Shown here: positions 1 through 11,471 of the stretch, in pieces
Position numbering within the stretch: the stretch's first letter is position 1
Layout: each line of letters begins with the position of its first letter
From: Acorus gramineus
Taxonomy: Eukaryota; Streptophyta; Magnoliopsida; Acorales; Acoraceae
DNA: 64,000 nt
NCBI GenBank assembly: GCA_030737835.1
Contig: CM060854.1
Coordinates: 10,006,690-10,070,689, forward strand
Direction: 5' to 3'
Position numbers and translations under genes: made by a program
Notes under the pieces: model-generated
Databases searched by the model: none
Told to the model about the DNA's origin: nothing
The model's input: only the letters and a program-made list of their open reading frames with translations

Positions 1-164
1 CAGAGCCGTCGGCCTGTCTGGGTCACAACATTTGACAAAACTTGTAGTGGCGCTCCTCCTTTCGACTGAAGATGCTGTCCTTCGCCTCTGCCAGCATCTG
101 ATCGACGAGAAAGGCGTGATGATTGCCCTTGTGTGTTGTCTACACACCATTGGCTCAATACCCC

Positions 165-172
165 TATAAATA
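165..172 (+). promoter_or_regulatory. TATA box, LTR-like promoter
   Basis: TATAAATA lies about 12 bases after a CCATTGG box and before a purine-rich start region. This is the usual plant pol II promoter layout and suits the U3/R part of an LTR. Confidence 0.45.
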
Positions 173-790
173 GAGGGCAATAGTGAAGAGGAGAGGCATC
201 CATTATCACCCACACATAGCCACATCCATGCATGCGTCCCTAACCTTGTAGAAGTCGTAGGCAGCCTCCCCACCACCTGAAACCAGAGAGAAAGAGAGCA
301 TTTTAGTAGAAGAAAGCCTTCTTCCACCCATCATGTCTACCCTAAGTCATGTTGTCTTTCTTTCAGAAGAAGAATTCAAGTGAGGAGCTCGAGTTCTTCT
401 CATCATTTGAAGCATTGTATCTACTCCTTTGTGAACCTTTTTAAGATCAATATATATAAATGTTTAGGTTTTAAATAATTTGTGAGTGTTGAAGCTCTTT
501 TATTGAACATAAATCATCCACTTGGAAACGAGATTCACCTGATGGACTGCCTTTCTTGAGGCCGTTGGTTAGTTGGTCTAGGGACCATTTGGAACTCTCC
601 CTTTTGGCACTTTACAAATTTGGGCTTAAATCTCAACGACTACTAACAATTTGCTTCATCTTTCTTTATTTTATTATGCTTTATTACTGCCTATTTCCTT
701 TCCTGTTTCCTTCCTTTCCTTTTGTTGCTTAAATTATCCTAAAATAAATTGATGTTTACTTGCTTTCACTAGAATTTCGAAGTTTCATTT

Positions 791-1994
791 TTGACGGGTC
801 CCCCAAGATCTGTCGGATTGTTTACCTGTATTTGCTTTTATCTATTTTTCCATTAGAGTTACTCATTTTTTTCTGTTCACATGCCGACGGCTGTAATTGG
901 TGCTGTCAATCTGGAAAAGTATTGATCATATTCTGCTCCGTTTTTCTTTTTTATTCTACTTTCTGTAATTTTCTGTGAAGTGATTTTACAATCCTCCCTT
1001 AGTTCAATGTGTTTAGAATCAAAACATTTCCCTCTATAAGTAATTCTTCTTTTCACTCACCTGACAGACTCTGCCGGTGCCGTTGAGGTTTCCTCGTTTC
1101 CTTATTTTCACTGATTACCCCTTTTTTAAATCACTGTTTCTTAACTCTTCGTTCCCCCGACGGCTACTGCTGCTGCCGTCAGATTTCCCTTAGTTTTCAA
1201 AACCTAATTTTCACTGAATCACTGTTAACCTCCCATCAATTTTTATCAAATCTTTCTTATTCCAAACGGATTTTATAGCTGCCGTCGGATTTTCCTTAGT
1301 TTTCAAAATCTATTTTCACTGAATCACTCTTAACCTCCCATCATTTTTTTTTAATCTTTCTTTTTTTCCGACGGATGCTACTGCTGCCGTCGGGTTGCCC
1401 ACTCTTAAATTCCCATCATTTTCTGGCAAAAATTTTCTGACTTCTCATCGACGGATCTTGTAGGTGCCGTCAAGTATTTACTCTTGCTTAAAATTTTAAC
1501 CTTAATCTTCTTTGTGTTTTTTTTAGTTCTTTCAAGAAAATATTTCTTTTCAATTCTCATTTCTCTGGGTTTCATATAGGGCTAACCACGAACTTCATCA
1601 CCTTGAGGCACGGCCGGCCGTGATCCTTAAGAAGAGAATCCATCATTTCTCCCTGTGAGGCGATCACTTTTGTTTTTCTTGCTTTTGGAATAAAAGCAAG
1701 TGGTGATCACTAATTGAATCCTAGTGAGCGGTTGAGCGAACTTGGATTATCTCTCGAACGGTGATTCGGTACTTTGCACACGGACTGGATCTAAGTCTAG
1801 AGAACTGGATCACGACTTTAATTGTCTAAAAATCCACATCAACAAGCTAGTGATTACGGTATGACCTCTCTTGTGAAGAAGATCGACACCAAGTTAGACC
1901 TCTGACCCTTAGAGTAACTTTTTCCATTTGCTAAAAACAAAAAATAATAATAAAAAAAATTTCCACCCGACGACAGCTTGATCAGCCGTCGGGT
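791..1994 (+). repeat. Eight dispersed copies of a ~27-bp imperfect palindrome
   Basis: Copies lie near 791-817, 883-909, 1062-1087, 1157-1183, 1264-1289, 1368-1394, 1449-1473 and 1967-1994. The best copies have a CCGACGG arm, a loop of about 13 bases often rich in CTGCTG, and a CCGTCGG arm. The copies at 1157-1394 are part of a longer ~106-bp tandem repeat that shares the text TTAGTTTTCAAAA and TTAACCTCCCATCA. RNA from this leader would form a series of hairpins. Function is unknown. Confidence 0.75.
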
Positions 1995-2132
1995 TCTGCC
2001 TGCTAAAGAAGGAGGTTCCTTTTAATTGTTGTTTTCTATTAGCTTCCACTACCTCACTTTTCTTGAGAACCTTTAATTTTGGTGCCTTTTTTTTAGCTGT
2101 GTTTATTCCTTGAAATTGCACACTGCACACAC

Positions 2133-2366
2133 ATGGATCCCAACAATGGCCATGGTAGTTCAAGATTAGGTATAGGCTATGATTTTTATGAAAATCAAGT
2201 TTTTCCAAATGCTGGCATGCCCTATGGGCCAAATATATATCATCAAGAAACAGAAGAAACTTCTAAAAGGCCCACATTGAGAAGAATCGAAGAGAGAATG
2301 AAGGCCATGGGCTATCATTCTATTGATGAGATGATGAACGCCTTCGGTAACCTATATCCTTATTAA
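2133..2366 (+). CDS. Short ORF, possible gag N-terminus or extra ORF of a retroelement
   Basis: The 77-codon ORF starts at the first ATG after the hairpin-rich leader. It is polar, ends in an acidic and Met-rich segment (residues 43-77, with MKAMGYHSIDEMMNAFGNLY), and has no motif that I can name with certainty. Its position after a long leader suggests the start of gag, or a small ORF1, in a decayed gypsy element. The frame closes at TAA in AT-rich DNA and the foldback insertion follows 74 bases later, so the rest of the protein may have been lost. A chance ORF cannot be excluded. Confidence 0.35.
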   Translation: MDPNNGHGSSRLGIGYDFYENQVFPNAGMPYGPNIYHQETEETSKRPTLRRIEERMKAMGYHSIDEMMNAFGNLYPY

Positions 2367-2439
2367 TTATATATTTAAACCCCTTAATCTAATTTTCTAT
2401 ATCTTTATTTTATATATAATAATAACTAATATTAAGAAT

Positions 2440-3401
2440 GGGTTAAAGATATTTAAGTCCCTACAAACATGGAAAAACCCATATAAGTCCCTACTAAAAT
2501 TGGGACAGACGTACGAGTCCCTGAAAACTCAGAAAAACCCAATTATCATCCCTGAGTTAAATTTCCATCCAAATTTAACGGAATATTCCTAGAATATTCC
2601 ATCACATATAATTGTGTAGACATTGAAGTCCTTATAAACAGTCATAAAGACAAATTAGTCCCTGCAAAAGATAAAATTGCCCCTAAAAGACTTTTACATT
2701 AAATTGTGTATACATTGTAGTCCCTATAAATAATCATAAAGACAAATTAGTCTCCGCAAAAGACAAAATTGACCTTAAAAGACTTTTACATGTAATTGAA
2801 TAGACATTACAGTCCTTATAAACAATCGTAAAGACAAATTGGTTCCTCTAAAAGACAAAAATACCCTTGAAGTATTTTTACATTTAATTGTGCAGACATT
2901 GCAATTTAAAAATTAAATACCCTCTAAAAATTTAGACTGCAATTTCTACACAATTAAATGTAAAAATTCTTCAGGGGCATTTTTATCTTTTACATGTACC
3001 AATTTGTCTTTACGATTATTTATAAGAACTGTAATGTCTATCCAATTAAATGTAAAAATCTTTCAGGGGCAATTTTATCTTTTGCAATGACTAATTTGTC
3101 TTTATGATTGTTTATAGGGACTGCAATGTGTACACAATTTAATGTAAAAGTCTTTTAGGAGCAATTTTATCTTTTGCAGGGACTAATTTGTCTTTATGAC
3201 TGTTTATAAGGACTTCAATGTCTACACAATTATATGTGACAGAATATTCTGAGAATATTCCATTAAGTTTTGATGGAAATTTAACTCAGGGATGATAATT
3301 GGGTTTTTCTGAGTTTTCAGGGACTCGTACGTCTGTCCCAATTTTAGTAGGGATTTATATGGGTTTTTCCATGTTTGTAGGGACTTAGATGTCTTTAACC
3401 C
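2440..3401. mobile_element. Foldback / long-TIR DNA element, copy 1
   Basis: The left end reads GGGTTAAAGATATTTAAGTC and the right end is its near-perfect reverse complement. The arms run almost to the centre at about 2920, so the whole 962-bp unit is an inverted repeat with no ORF. Each arm contains three tandem ~92-bp units sharing CATAAAGACAAATTAGTCC. A second copy lies at 33068-34024. Long, internally repeated TIRs suggest a non-autonomous Mutator-like or foldback transposon. Here no clean target duplication is seen; the flanks share only ATTAA. Confidence 0.8.
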
Positions 3402-4930
3402 ATTAATTCATGTGTTATTGCAGGTAATTGACTTAAATGATGATTATCAATACAAGATATGCTACAAATAAGTTAAAGATGTGAATGAGAATCAAGAGTT
3501 TCTAGAAGATACTTATAGAAAAAGATTTGGTTAAGATTGAATAAAAATCAATCCAATCAAATATATTCTTCAAAATCCCGTCCCACTGTTTTGATCATAA
3601 CTTTTTCCTCAAGTATCAGATTTATGCACATGATATGGAGTTGGAAAGATAATTTCAACATCTACAAATCACTATTTCATGACAATTTTGTAATTCCATC
3701 TTATTACAGGTTCAAAAGCCATCTGAAGATTCTGCAAAAAAGCAATGACATGAATTAAATCTAAACTTCATATGAGGAATGAGGAAGGTTGAGGCCAATC
3801 TTAACTACCCAATCTTAACCATCCAATATATTACAAATAAATGGTTGAGATTCAAGAGCTGGAGGCTATAAAAGTAGCACATGTGAAAGGATCAAGAATG
3901 GAAAAACAAGGAGGCACAAAGACAATCAAAGGAGAAGAAGGATTAAAGAGTTTTGCTTTGTTTTTGTTTTTCTTTTTATCTCATATATTTTGATTCTTGT
4001 ATTCTATTAGATCTAAATTTTAATATTAATTTTGTGTTTTTATTGAATTTTTCAATAATATGATGTCTTTTATTTTTCTTTTCTTTTATTTGATCATGTT
4101 TTCTAGTAGCTAAATCTTCAACTAGGGTTGAAGATGAAACCATGCAATGCTTGTTTAGGATTTTATATTTAGATTTGAATTCTCCATATTGTTTGCTTTA
4201 TTGAGTATCAATCTCTCATTCAATTCTCTTTAGAAACCTTTTATGTGAATTTCTTATAACCTTCTTAAAAAATCTCTTGTATTTGATTTGATAAAATATG
4301 CTTTGATTGATTTCTATGATATTTTATGCTCTTCTTAACATGTTGAATATTGAGATGGTAGATTTTATAAAGGAAAGGGAGATAGATCATTCTATTGGGT
4401 TTTTCATAAATCAAGGTTTTTAATCGTAAAATCATTTTCAAGGATCTCTTGTTTAGGGTTTGATAGGGTATGCATGGTTAACTATTTGATATCTTATTCT
4501 CTCTTCCTAATATGTGAATATTGAGATGATTGTTTTGATTTCAAAAATGATTTTATGAAATAATTAATATGATTTTAAATATTTATTTTTCGATTGGTAT
4601 ATGCTTAACGTCAATATTGATTGAGTTATATGGTGGAGTTTCATATTTGAATATAATCCCTAAATTGGTATTGCATGGTGGATTCTAAAACCCTAGTTAT
4701 CTTTTCATATTAATATTCTCTTTAAAAAATAATAATAATAATAATAAAAACTTCATCAATCTTTCTTTCTAGTTCGATTAGTTAGATTTATTAATAATCT
4801 GATTTGAACAATTCTCTGTGGGTTCGACCTGTATTTGCTAGATCTATACTTTTGTAATGATCCATGCACTTACGGTAATTAATCACAACTTAAATAATCA
4901 ATCACTAACACCAAAGGTTTACTCCTCCAC
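3402..4930 (+). other. AT-rich LTR-like segment
   Basis: No coding sequence is seen. It has a TATA-like GGCTATAAAAGTAGC near 3870-3885, an (AAT)n run near 4729-4745, and a 3' end near 4820-4870 with a TCTCTGTGGGTTCGACCTG motif like those near the end of plant gypsy/Athila-type LTRs. It ends in CTCCACA, followed by GGTGCCGTTG, which resembles a decayed TGGCGCCGTTG primer site. I infer an old LTR plus primer-binding site. A matching second LTR was not found. Confidence 0.35.
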
Positions 4931-6577
4931 AGGTGCCGTTGTACCATTCAACACGCCCCTACATCCTTTTCTTCACCACTGAATCACCCCCCATATCCCC
5001 GTCCACCAACCCGATATCACCGCCCAACTCCACAAATTCAACCGGCTCATGAAAGACATTATGTTGTTGTCCCCCCACCCCCATCCTATCAGGCTCGAAG
5101 GATGGGCATGCGTGATGTTTATTCACCATTGCCAGAATCATTACAAAATATTTTTATGGCATTGATGGAATCAAACAGCATTACCTTGCCTTCAGAGAGG
5201 CCTTCACCACCTGGTGTTGATAGTTCTCAGTATTGTCCATACCATCGGATGAACGGCCATGTCATCCACAGTTGCTACACTTTTAAAGATTTTGTTTATG
5301 ATCTCCATGAGCAGAATCGCATTGGTTGGACACTAATAAAAAATATCATTACCAAGTCTCATTCAAACCAACCCCCCACTTCATCTGCACCACTTGGCAT
5401 ACATACCAACCCGTTGCCTCATCATACACAACCCTCCACTTCATCTAACCCAGTAATCAACTTCATTGGGTCAGGTTCTTCATCTGACTCATCATCACAC
5501 CAGTGGGCTGACCTTGTTACTCTAGCTAGCAGCAGTGAATCTGAACCAGAACCCGTGGAGGAGGGAGGACCAGAGCCAGAAGGAGAAATGCCAGAAGAAG
5601 AGATACCAGAAGAATCAGAACCAGAAGAAGAATCATAAGAAGAACCAATGGAGGAAGAGCCAAAAGAGCTAGAGGAAGAAGAGCTGGAAGAAGAACCGGA
5701 AGAATAGCCTGAAAAAGTGCCAATGGAGGAAGAGCCCGAAGAACCAGAAGAAATACCGGAAGAAGAAGAAGAAGAGCCAGAAGAAGAAATGCTACCAGAA
5801 GAAATGCTAATCCCTGTTGAGGAATTTGAAGATGATCAAGAACCAGACTGGTCTGACACATCAACCGTGGCTAGTACCATTCCTGATTATGAAAATGATG
5901 ATATTGCATACCATCCGGAAGACCCGACTGTCATTTTTCTAGATGAAGAGTTGGCTCCACCAAACCTACGCGTTCTCCCACTCGGCTTCAGAGCAATGAA
6001 CTTGGGGCATCCTTTTGAATATGTCCATGTCAACACTGAAGAAGCGGATAATGTGATGTCCTCCAATGCATATTAGTTATATCATCACGACTTTGAGCTA
6101 GAGCCATCCAATGAAGCCTAGATAGTATATGATGGAAGCAGCTGTCCTGTCCTTGGGACAATCACATTTTCATTCAGGTTGGGGCCTTTAAACTCTCAAA
6201 TACGCTGCAAGATTCTGGAAATGGGAGCAACCACCTGGAGAATAATCCTAGGAAGAGAATGGCTCAAAAAATTCAGGGCATTCCTCTCATTTCGACGTCA
6301 ATGTATGCGCTTTCCATTTTGCGGGAGAGTGGTTACCATCCGGGGAGAGTCATTAGTCTCAAGACAACTCCGGGACAGAAATTGGAGCATCAATGCAAAC
6401 TCCGCCTGCTCAGAAGAGGAAGAAGCCACAAAAGAAGAAACTGAAGGAAGTGCTTGCTCAGAATCTGTATTCCCCATCAGTCTTCCACCTGGAGACAGTA
6501 GTTCTGCTTCATCAGATCTGCCACCTATCACATTCTATTCTCATGAGTTTGCTGAGCCTAGCCTATGGCGCATCTGA
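4931..6577 (+). pseudogene. Decayed Ty3/gypsy gag-protease remnant
   Basis: One reading frame can be followed from 5102 to 6577 through several in-frame stops (near 5636, 5705, 6074 and 6119). It begins with a gag C-terminal segment: YSPLPESLQNIFMALMES, then a Cys/His zinc-knuckle-like YCPYHRMNGHVIHSCYTFKD at about 5264-5320, as in plant gypsy gag. A Glu/Pro-rich low-complexity stretch follows (5536-5860). The end, LGREWLKKFRAF followed by GRVVTIRGE (6245-6360), matches the C-terminal part of plant gypsy aspartic proteases, where LGRPW is usual. No RT, RNase H or integrase follows; antisense ORFs begin immediately after. This is a dead, pol-less fragment. Confidence 0.65.
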
Positions 6578-6589
6578 TCTGCCACCTAA

Positions 6590-8629
6590 TTAGATCGGAT
6601 TCGGATGGTCAACCTTCTCATCAAATTCAAGGAGTTGAGGCTCGAGCACTTGAATGACTAGTTCAGGGCCCGGCTCAGGCGCTCCATCCCTGCAGTCTTG
6701 GAAGCCCTTACGATAACCCCTATTGTATCTGACTGAGACGGCCTCCGTAAACTTCCTTTCTATCGGACCTAGGCACTCTCGCACTCTTTCAAGAACTTGG
6801 ATTTCAAAATCCAATTTCATCTCCCTCTTCTGTTGCTCGGCCTCAGAAATGTCGCGAGCCCTTTCGGCATGTTCTTTCTCCAAAATTCCAGATATCTCCG
6901 AGAGGTCTTTTTAAAGTTTTTTAACCGCCCGGGAGTGCTCTTCCTGGGCATCTTTCATAGCAGCCTCAGCTTTCTCCCAAGCTGCCTGCTCTTCCTCGCG
7001 AGTGCGGTGTGACTAGACGGCATCACTGATGACTTGACCAAACTTCTGGCCTGCCATGCTCGAATAAACACCGAGCTGCCCCAAAATAAGAAGACCATAA
7101 GAATCGTGAAAGATAGATAAACGTAGTCTTCCACGGTTTGGTTCACAACAAAACAAAACGTACCTGGTAGGCCATGCTTTGTAGGATTGAACCCGTCTCA
7201 GAAATAGATATATTGCCTGCCAGGGCTCTGTCCTTCTCCAGGACCACGGATTGGATCAAACCAACCGCCACGTCACGGTCTTTCAGACCGGAATTAGAAA
7301 CTTGGACCGGGCAGGTCTTGGTCCGAGGGGCAGGGACAAACGTCTGGACCTCTTGGTCTTGGGAAGCAGATGGCGGGGGAGGTAGCCTGAATGCAGGGAC
7401 GACCTCTTTCCCTTTGCTTGAGGGGGCATTAGAGGCAGGTGGCAATGACCTGGGAGCTGAGGATGGATGACCGGCTACAGCTGGCTTGCTTCTCTTGGAC
7501 GGAGTGCTCGAAGATTGCCTTGTCGGCGAACGCCTTTTCTTCTCTGGGCTAGGGAGCTTGCCAATACTCCCTGACCGCATGTCCACTTTGGCGTAGAGCG
7601 CCGCAAGCCTAGCCATCTTCTCCTTCTCGCTGGAAGGAGGGGCTGTCCTATCTTCGGAGCTAGAGCCCGACTTCTCCCCGGGATTGGGATCGGCCTGGAG
7701 CACCATAGGTCCAGCCAACCTTTCCTTCTCGCCAGAAGAAGGGGCCGTTCTCCCCAAAGAACAAGAGCCCAATTTCTCCCCGGGCTTGGGATTGCTCTTG
7801 GGCCCTTTACGAAGGCGCGAACCATGTCGGGCGCCGCTGGATGAACTTTTCATCGCCATGGGGTCACCAAAACCCAATTGAAAGATTGGTTCTAAATCCT
7901 CCTCAGAGTGTTCCTCTGTCTCAGGAAGTCGGCTGGTCTGAACAACTGAAAGGCCCGACTCGTCAATAGGAGAGGAGGGAGTCGCAACAATATCACCAAA
8001 ACGAGGGCCGAGTCGGCGATAGTGCTCGGATTAGGATTATCCCAACCAAGGATCCTGAAGAAGGCCTGGTCGTTCCTCTTAAAAGCGACTTTGATATGCT
8101 CCAGCTTCATCAAATCCTTAGATGGACGAGAGTTCGGGCAGGAGCTGAATCAGAACGGAAAAACTGTTAGTAAGTTTGAAACAGGAAATTATATCATGAA
8201 CGGACTAAGTAATGCTGCCCGACCTAGTGTGCCCATCAAGATGAACCGAGGGATCTTCCATATATCTTCGGGAGCATCACCAAACTCCCAGTTGTCGGAC
8301 AAAATAATTAATTTCCTCTCGGCCCAATTCTTATAAGAATCCGATAGGACATCTATGAGTTTCTCCTTGGAATTCTTAGCCCTAAAGTGATAACCTCTAC
8401 CGAATTTTCGGAGCTCATATGTATACATTATTTCAAGGACACCTAAATCTAAGTTGAGCTCCCTATTCAACGCTACATAGCACATCAAAACCCTAAAGAA
8501 ATTAGGATTACATTGCGTGGGATGAAGCTTGAAGGTCGACAAAAACTTCCTCACTAATGGGGGGAAAGGCAGAGTTAGGGCACCTTTGGCTAGGTGGGAA
8601 GGATATACATATATGCATGAATGGTTCAT
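6590..8629 (-). pseudogene. Antisense ORF of Tat-type gypsy element (PF04195-like), copy 1
   Basis: On the minus strand an N-terminal block (8629-8189) contains LPFPPLVRKFLSTFKLHPTQ and FFRVLMCYVALNREL, typical of the plant 'putative gypsy type transposon' family (PF04195, Transposase_28). An intron-like gap follows, with an acceptor TTCAG before 8140. The next blocks are 8113-7892; a Pro/Ser/Lys-rich basic region at 7877-7143; and a C-terminal block at 6883-6590 with YNRGYRKGFQDCRD, the coiled-coil tail usual in these proteins. Frames change between blocks, so it is either multi-exon or decayed. It runs antisense to the gag-protease remnant and to the 3' LTR at 11472. Such antisense ORFs are known in Tat-lineage gypsy elements; their function is unknown. 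Confidence 0.65.
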
Positions 8630-9618
8630 ACTATCTAGAGGGATAGGGAATGTGTCGAATTCAGATCATTCCATGCCCACCGACTCTGGAATTTTGAACA
8701 TACCCCTAAGACCAGACAAGGATTTCGTGATTGATGGTCTCGTGATGGAAGAACGATTAAAGAAGGAAGACACGAAAAATAGACCCTTCCAAAGACTATG
8801 GAATCAAACCCTTAGAACGAGACGAAGAGGGGTCGTAGTGAGAGAGAAAGACAAGTTAAAAGACGAGATGAGAGAGAAATGGCAATATCTCAATTCAAAG
8901 ATGAAGGACTCGATTACCTCTTCATCATATGAGAATTCGAATCCCTATTTAAAAGACACCAGCCACGCCGAAGAGACGGCGCATCTTTTCGACTGACAAA
9001 GGCGCGACGGTTGGCGCTTCGGGAAGGAGAAACGGCAACCCTAATCATGGGATTGATTTCAAACACCTTAAATATCCCGCTTGAAGCGCAACGTGTAAGG
9101 TGTCCACAGACCTCTGACATAAGAAGATACGCAGAATTGCGGATTCAGTATCTCAAATGATTACTTGGTTAAAATCAAACACCTAAGACAAAAAATCAAC
9201 GATCATAAATGATGCCCAACCTGAGAAACCCGATCAAAGAAGTTAGTCTGGAAGTGCTCGACCTCAACTCCAGACCAGCAATGCCCGACCTAAGCTCCCG
9301 ACCAGCGAAAGCCCGACCTAAAGGAAGAAAGAGCAGGAAGAAAGAGAGGGGCGAGGGAAACAGTGGCATGCAAATAGTGATGACATACAGTGGAGCAAAA
9401 CATTCATCTATACAAACATGAATCATTTTCCTCATAAAGTTAGGTCACCAAAGGAAGTTATCGTAAAATTATGAGAGGAAGGCAAAAGCGTTCACCATAC
9501 GACGATAAAGGTAAAATTAACACATGGGGCGCAGCCCAGATAAACACCATATGTAAAAAAAAAAAAATTGTTTTAATAACAAGAAAGACATAGAAAGGCC
9601 CACAATGACGCCCTCTCA
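8630..9618. other. Spacer between the two antisense ORFs
   Basis: No convincing gene is seen. The short ORFs on both strands look like chance. The stretch 9236-9320 repeats GCCCGACC and CCCGACCT, a text that also occurs in the LTR at 11640-11770, so part may be old LTR or element UTR. A poly-A run lies near 9557-9567. Confidence 0.4.
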
Positions 9619-11126
9619 CTACCGAGGACGAGAAGCGGAAGGAGCCAACCGAGTAGAAGTACTCGAAACATCCCCCGCATAGCGGCCATCACGCCTCTCA
9701 AACAAAGAAGCGTCATATATTTCTTCCATTCGATTTGATGAAGGAAAGGGTTCCCCATCACGACCAACCATGTAACCGACGTAAAAGCCAGCGTAGAAGT
9801 CTTTAGGCCGTTCATCCTCCTCTTCCTCCTTGATTAGAAGCCTTAATTTGTCAAGCTCCTTAATGGTGAAGACACGTTCCCAAACCACGAGGCTGGCCTT
9901 GCGAGGAAGGGCAGGGGGCACTGCAAATGGAATGTCAGTCCTGACGCGAGTGTCAGCTGCAAACCGAGGAGGGCTGGGACTATGAACTTGACCGGGCATC
10001 TGCACTAGAGATGGAGGAGCTAGTGCCGCCACTCCTGGCTCTTCATCAGCCACCGGGGAGCCCTGGAGGAACTCGGCGTGATCCTCCTGCCAGGGAGATT
10101 CACCTCCGAGGATTTCTTCCTCCTCTTCTGCTTGTTCTCTAAAGTCCGTAGAAAGGGGAGCTTAGCGATTCAGGGGAGAAGGGGGAGCTTGATGATTCAG
10201 GGGACGGTCACCTCCGAGAAAAACTTCTTCCTCATCTTCTTCCTCCTCTCTGATCTCAATCGCGCGGTCGTAGGGCACGGCCGACCTGACCGCTACTTTG
10301 CGATGACGGTTCGACCTCCTCAACGCTTCTCCCCCAACAGAAGCGGAACTTGAAGCCTCTCCCCGATAAGCAGAAGGAGCGCCTTGGAGAGTTGCCCGAC
10401 CTGAAGACGACTGAGAAGCTGGAGAAGGAGGAACCTGAGGATTCACAGGGGCGCCACCCAACAGGGTCTTCCAGCTCCTCTCACAAAAACCTAGGGCACG
10501 GTTTATGTCCCCTGTGCGAAGGCTCTCTTGTGGAGGACAAGCATTGAGGGACGAGTCACCTAGAGAGAAAAAGTATTATAAAAGGAAATTACCTTTAAAA
10601 GGAGAAAAGCAATTGCTGCCAAAAAGAAAGACCGACCTGACCCCAATGGCGAGTCCCTCCAGTGAAGCGGAATCTGGTACGCGCAACTTTCAGGCATCCA
10701 TGCGCGTTGAATCTTGAAAGTTTTGGACTGCCAATCATAGGCGAATTCTTGAGCATCCTTTATCAGCTCTCGTGACGCCAACCTCCGTGCCAGATAAAAC
10801 ATCTTGGTCCCTCCATTGAGAAGCTTCAAAATATAGAAGCTCCGCACCTCGTTCAGGTTGAGGCTGATGCCGTAGGCGCGGTTGAGAGCAGTGACTGCCA
10901 TCAAAATACGGTAGGCGCTCGGGCTGAGCTGGAGAGGATGAAGGCTAAAGAAGCTCAAGAATTCCATTATCACCAGGGATAATGAAAAGGTGATCATGCC
11001 AGCTTCAATCTGGCTAGAGTAAAGCAAGAGGGATTCAAGGACCGGGGGAGGGGGCATTTCTCCCGTGTACTCTTCGATCACAAGTTTGTCAAGGAATTGA
11101 GCCATTTGAATAGGGAATAAGAGCAA
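9619..11126 (-). pseudogene. Antisense ORF of Tat-type gypsy element (PF04195-like), copy 2
   Basis: The first block (from 11126) carries FFSLHPLQLSPSAYRILMAV, LNEVRSFYILK and MFYLARRLAS, the same plan as copy 1 and as PF04195 proteins. A likely intron follows: donor GGGTCAGG near 10655 and acceptor TCTCTCTAG near 10560. The reading then continues through a Ser/Pro-rich segment (10461-10162) and, in the same frame after a single TAA at 10162, into 10053-9619 with KELDKLRLLIKEEEEDERPK and FYAGFYVGYMVGRDG. Apart from that one stop it is fairly well preserved. It is antisense to the LTR at 11472-12329 and lies just left of it, as expected for an antisense ORF between pol and 3' LTR. Sequence divergence from copy 1 is large. 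Confidence 0.65.
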
Positions 11127-11456
11127 AAGAGCGCTGATTAAATTCTAAGCGAAATGCGAATGAGGTGGATAGGAACTAAAGAGCAATTACACATATATAA
11201 AGGGTTGGGACCAAAACCATAACCGCCTCTATCGTTAGGGAAAACGAGGCGGCAAACTTGAATTTCGAGGTCCCCCCCCCCCCCAAGTGGTATTGAATGA
11301 AGAAAATACATGAGAAATTGACAAGTGTCCAGCACATGGGGCGTCATACCCAAGGATCTAGCCCAATCGACCCAAGAAACCTTGATTGGACAAGCCTATC
11401 AGTCAGTCAGGTCTCCTAAGATCGGTTCTTCTGGACTCAGAAGCAATTGAGAGACC
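11127..11456. other. Non-coding spacer before the 3' LTR
   Basis: This is the intergenic part of the Tat-like element between the antisense ORF start and the polypurine tract. It contains a run of Cs at 11273-11284. No gene is seen. Confidence 0.5.
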
Positions 11457-11471
11457 AAAAGAAAGGGGCAT
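11457..11471 (+). other. Polypurine tract
   Basis: AAAAGAAAGGGGCAT lies directly before the TGTAGG start of the LTR. This is the expected plus-strand primer for reverse transcription and fixes the element in the plus direction. Confidence 0.6.

Larger units (their letters stand above)
1..2132 (+). other. LTR- or leader-like non-coding DNA of a decayed retroelement
   Basis: No gene-length ORF is seen. A CCATTGG box near 148 and a TATA box at 165-172 resemble an LTR promoter, and a long pyrimidine-rich leader follows, ending just before a short gag-like ORF at 2133. The leader holds a set of imperfect palindromes described separately. The left end is cut by the window, so no LTR pair could be matched. 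It could be the R-U5 and leader of a gypsy element; this is inference from layout only. Confidence 0.4.

Noticed and set aside
1..2366. Endogenous pararetrovirus leader
   Set aside because: TATA box and long structured leader fit, but no movement protein, coat or caulimovirus-type RT follows, and gypsy-type sequence is next to it.
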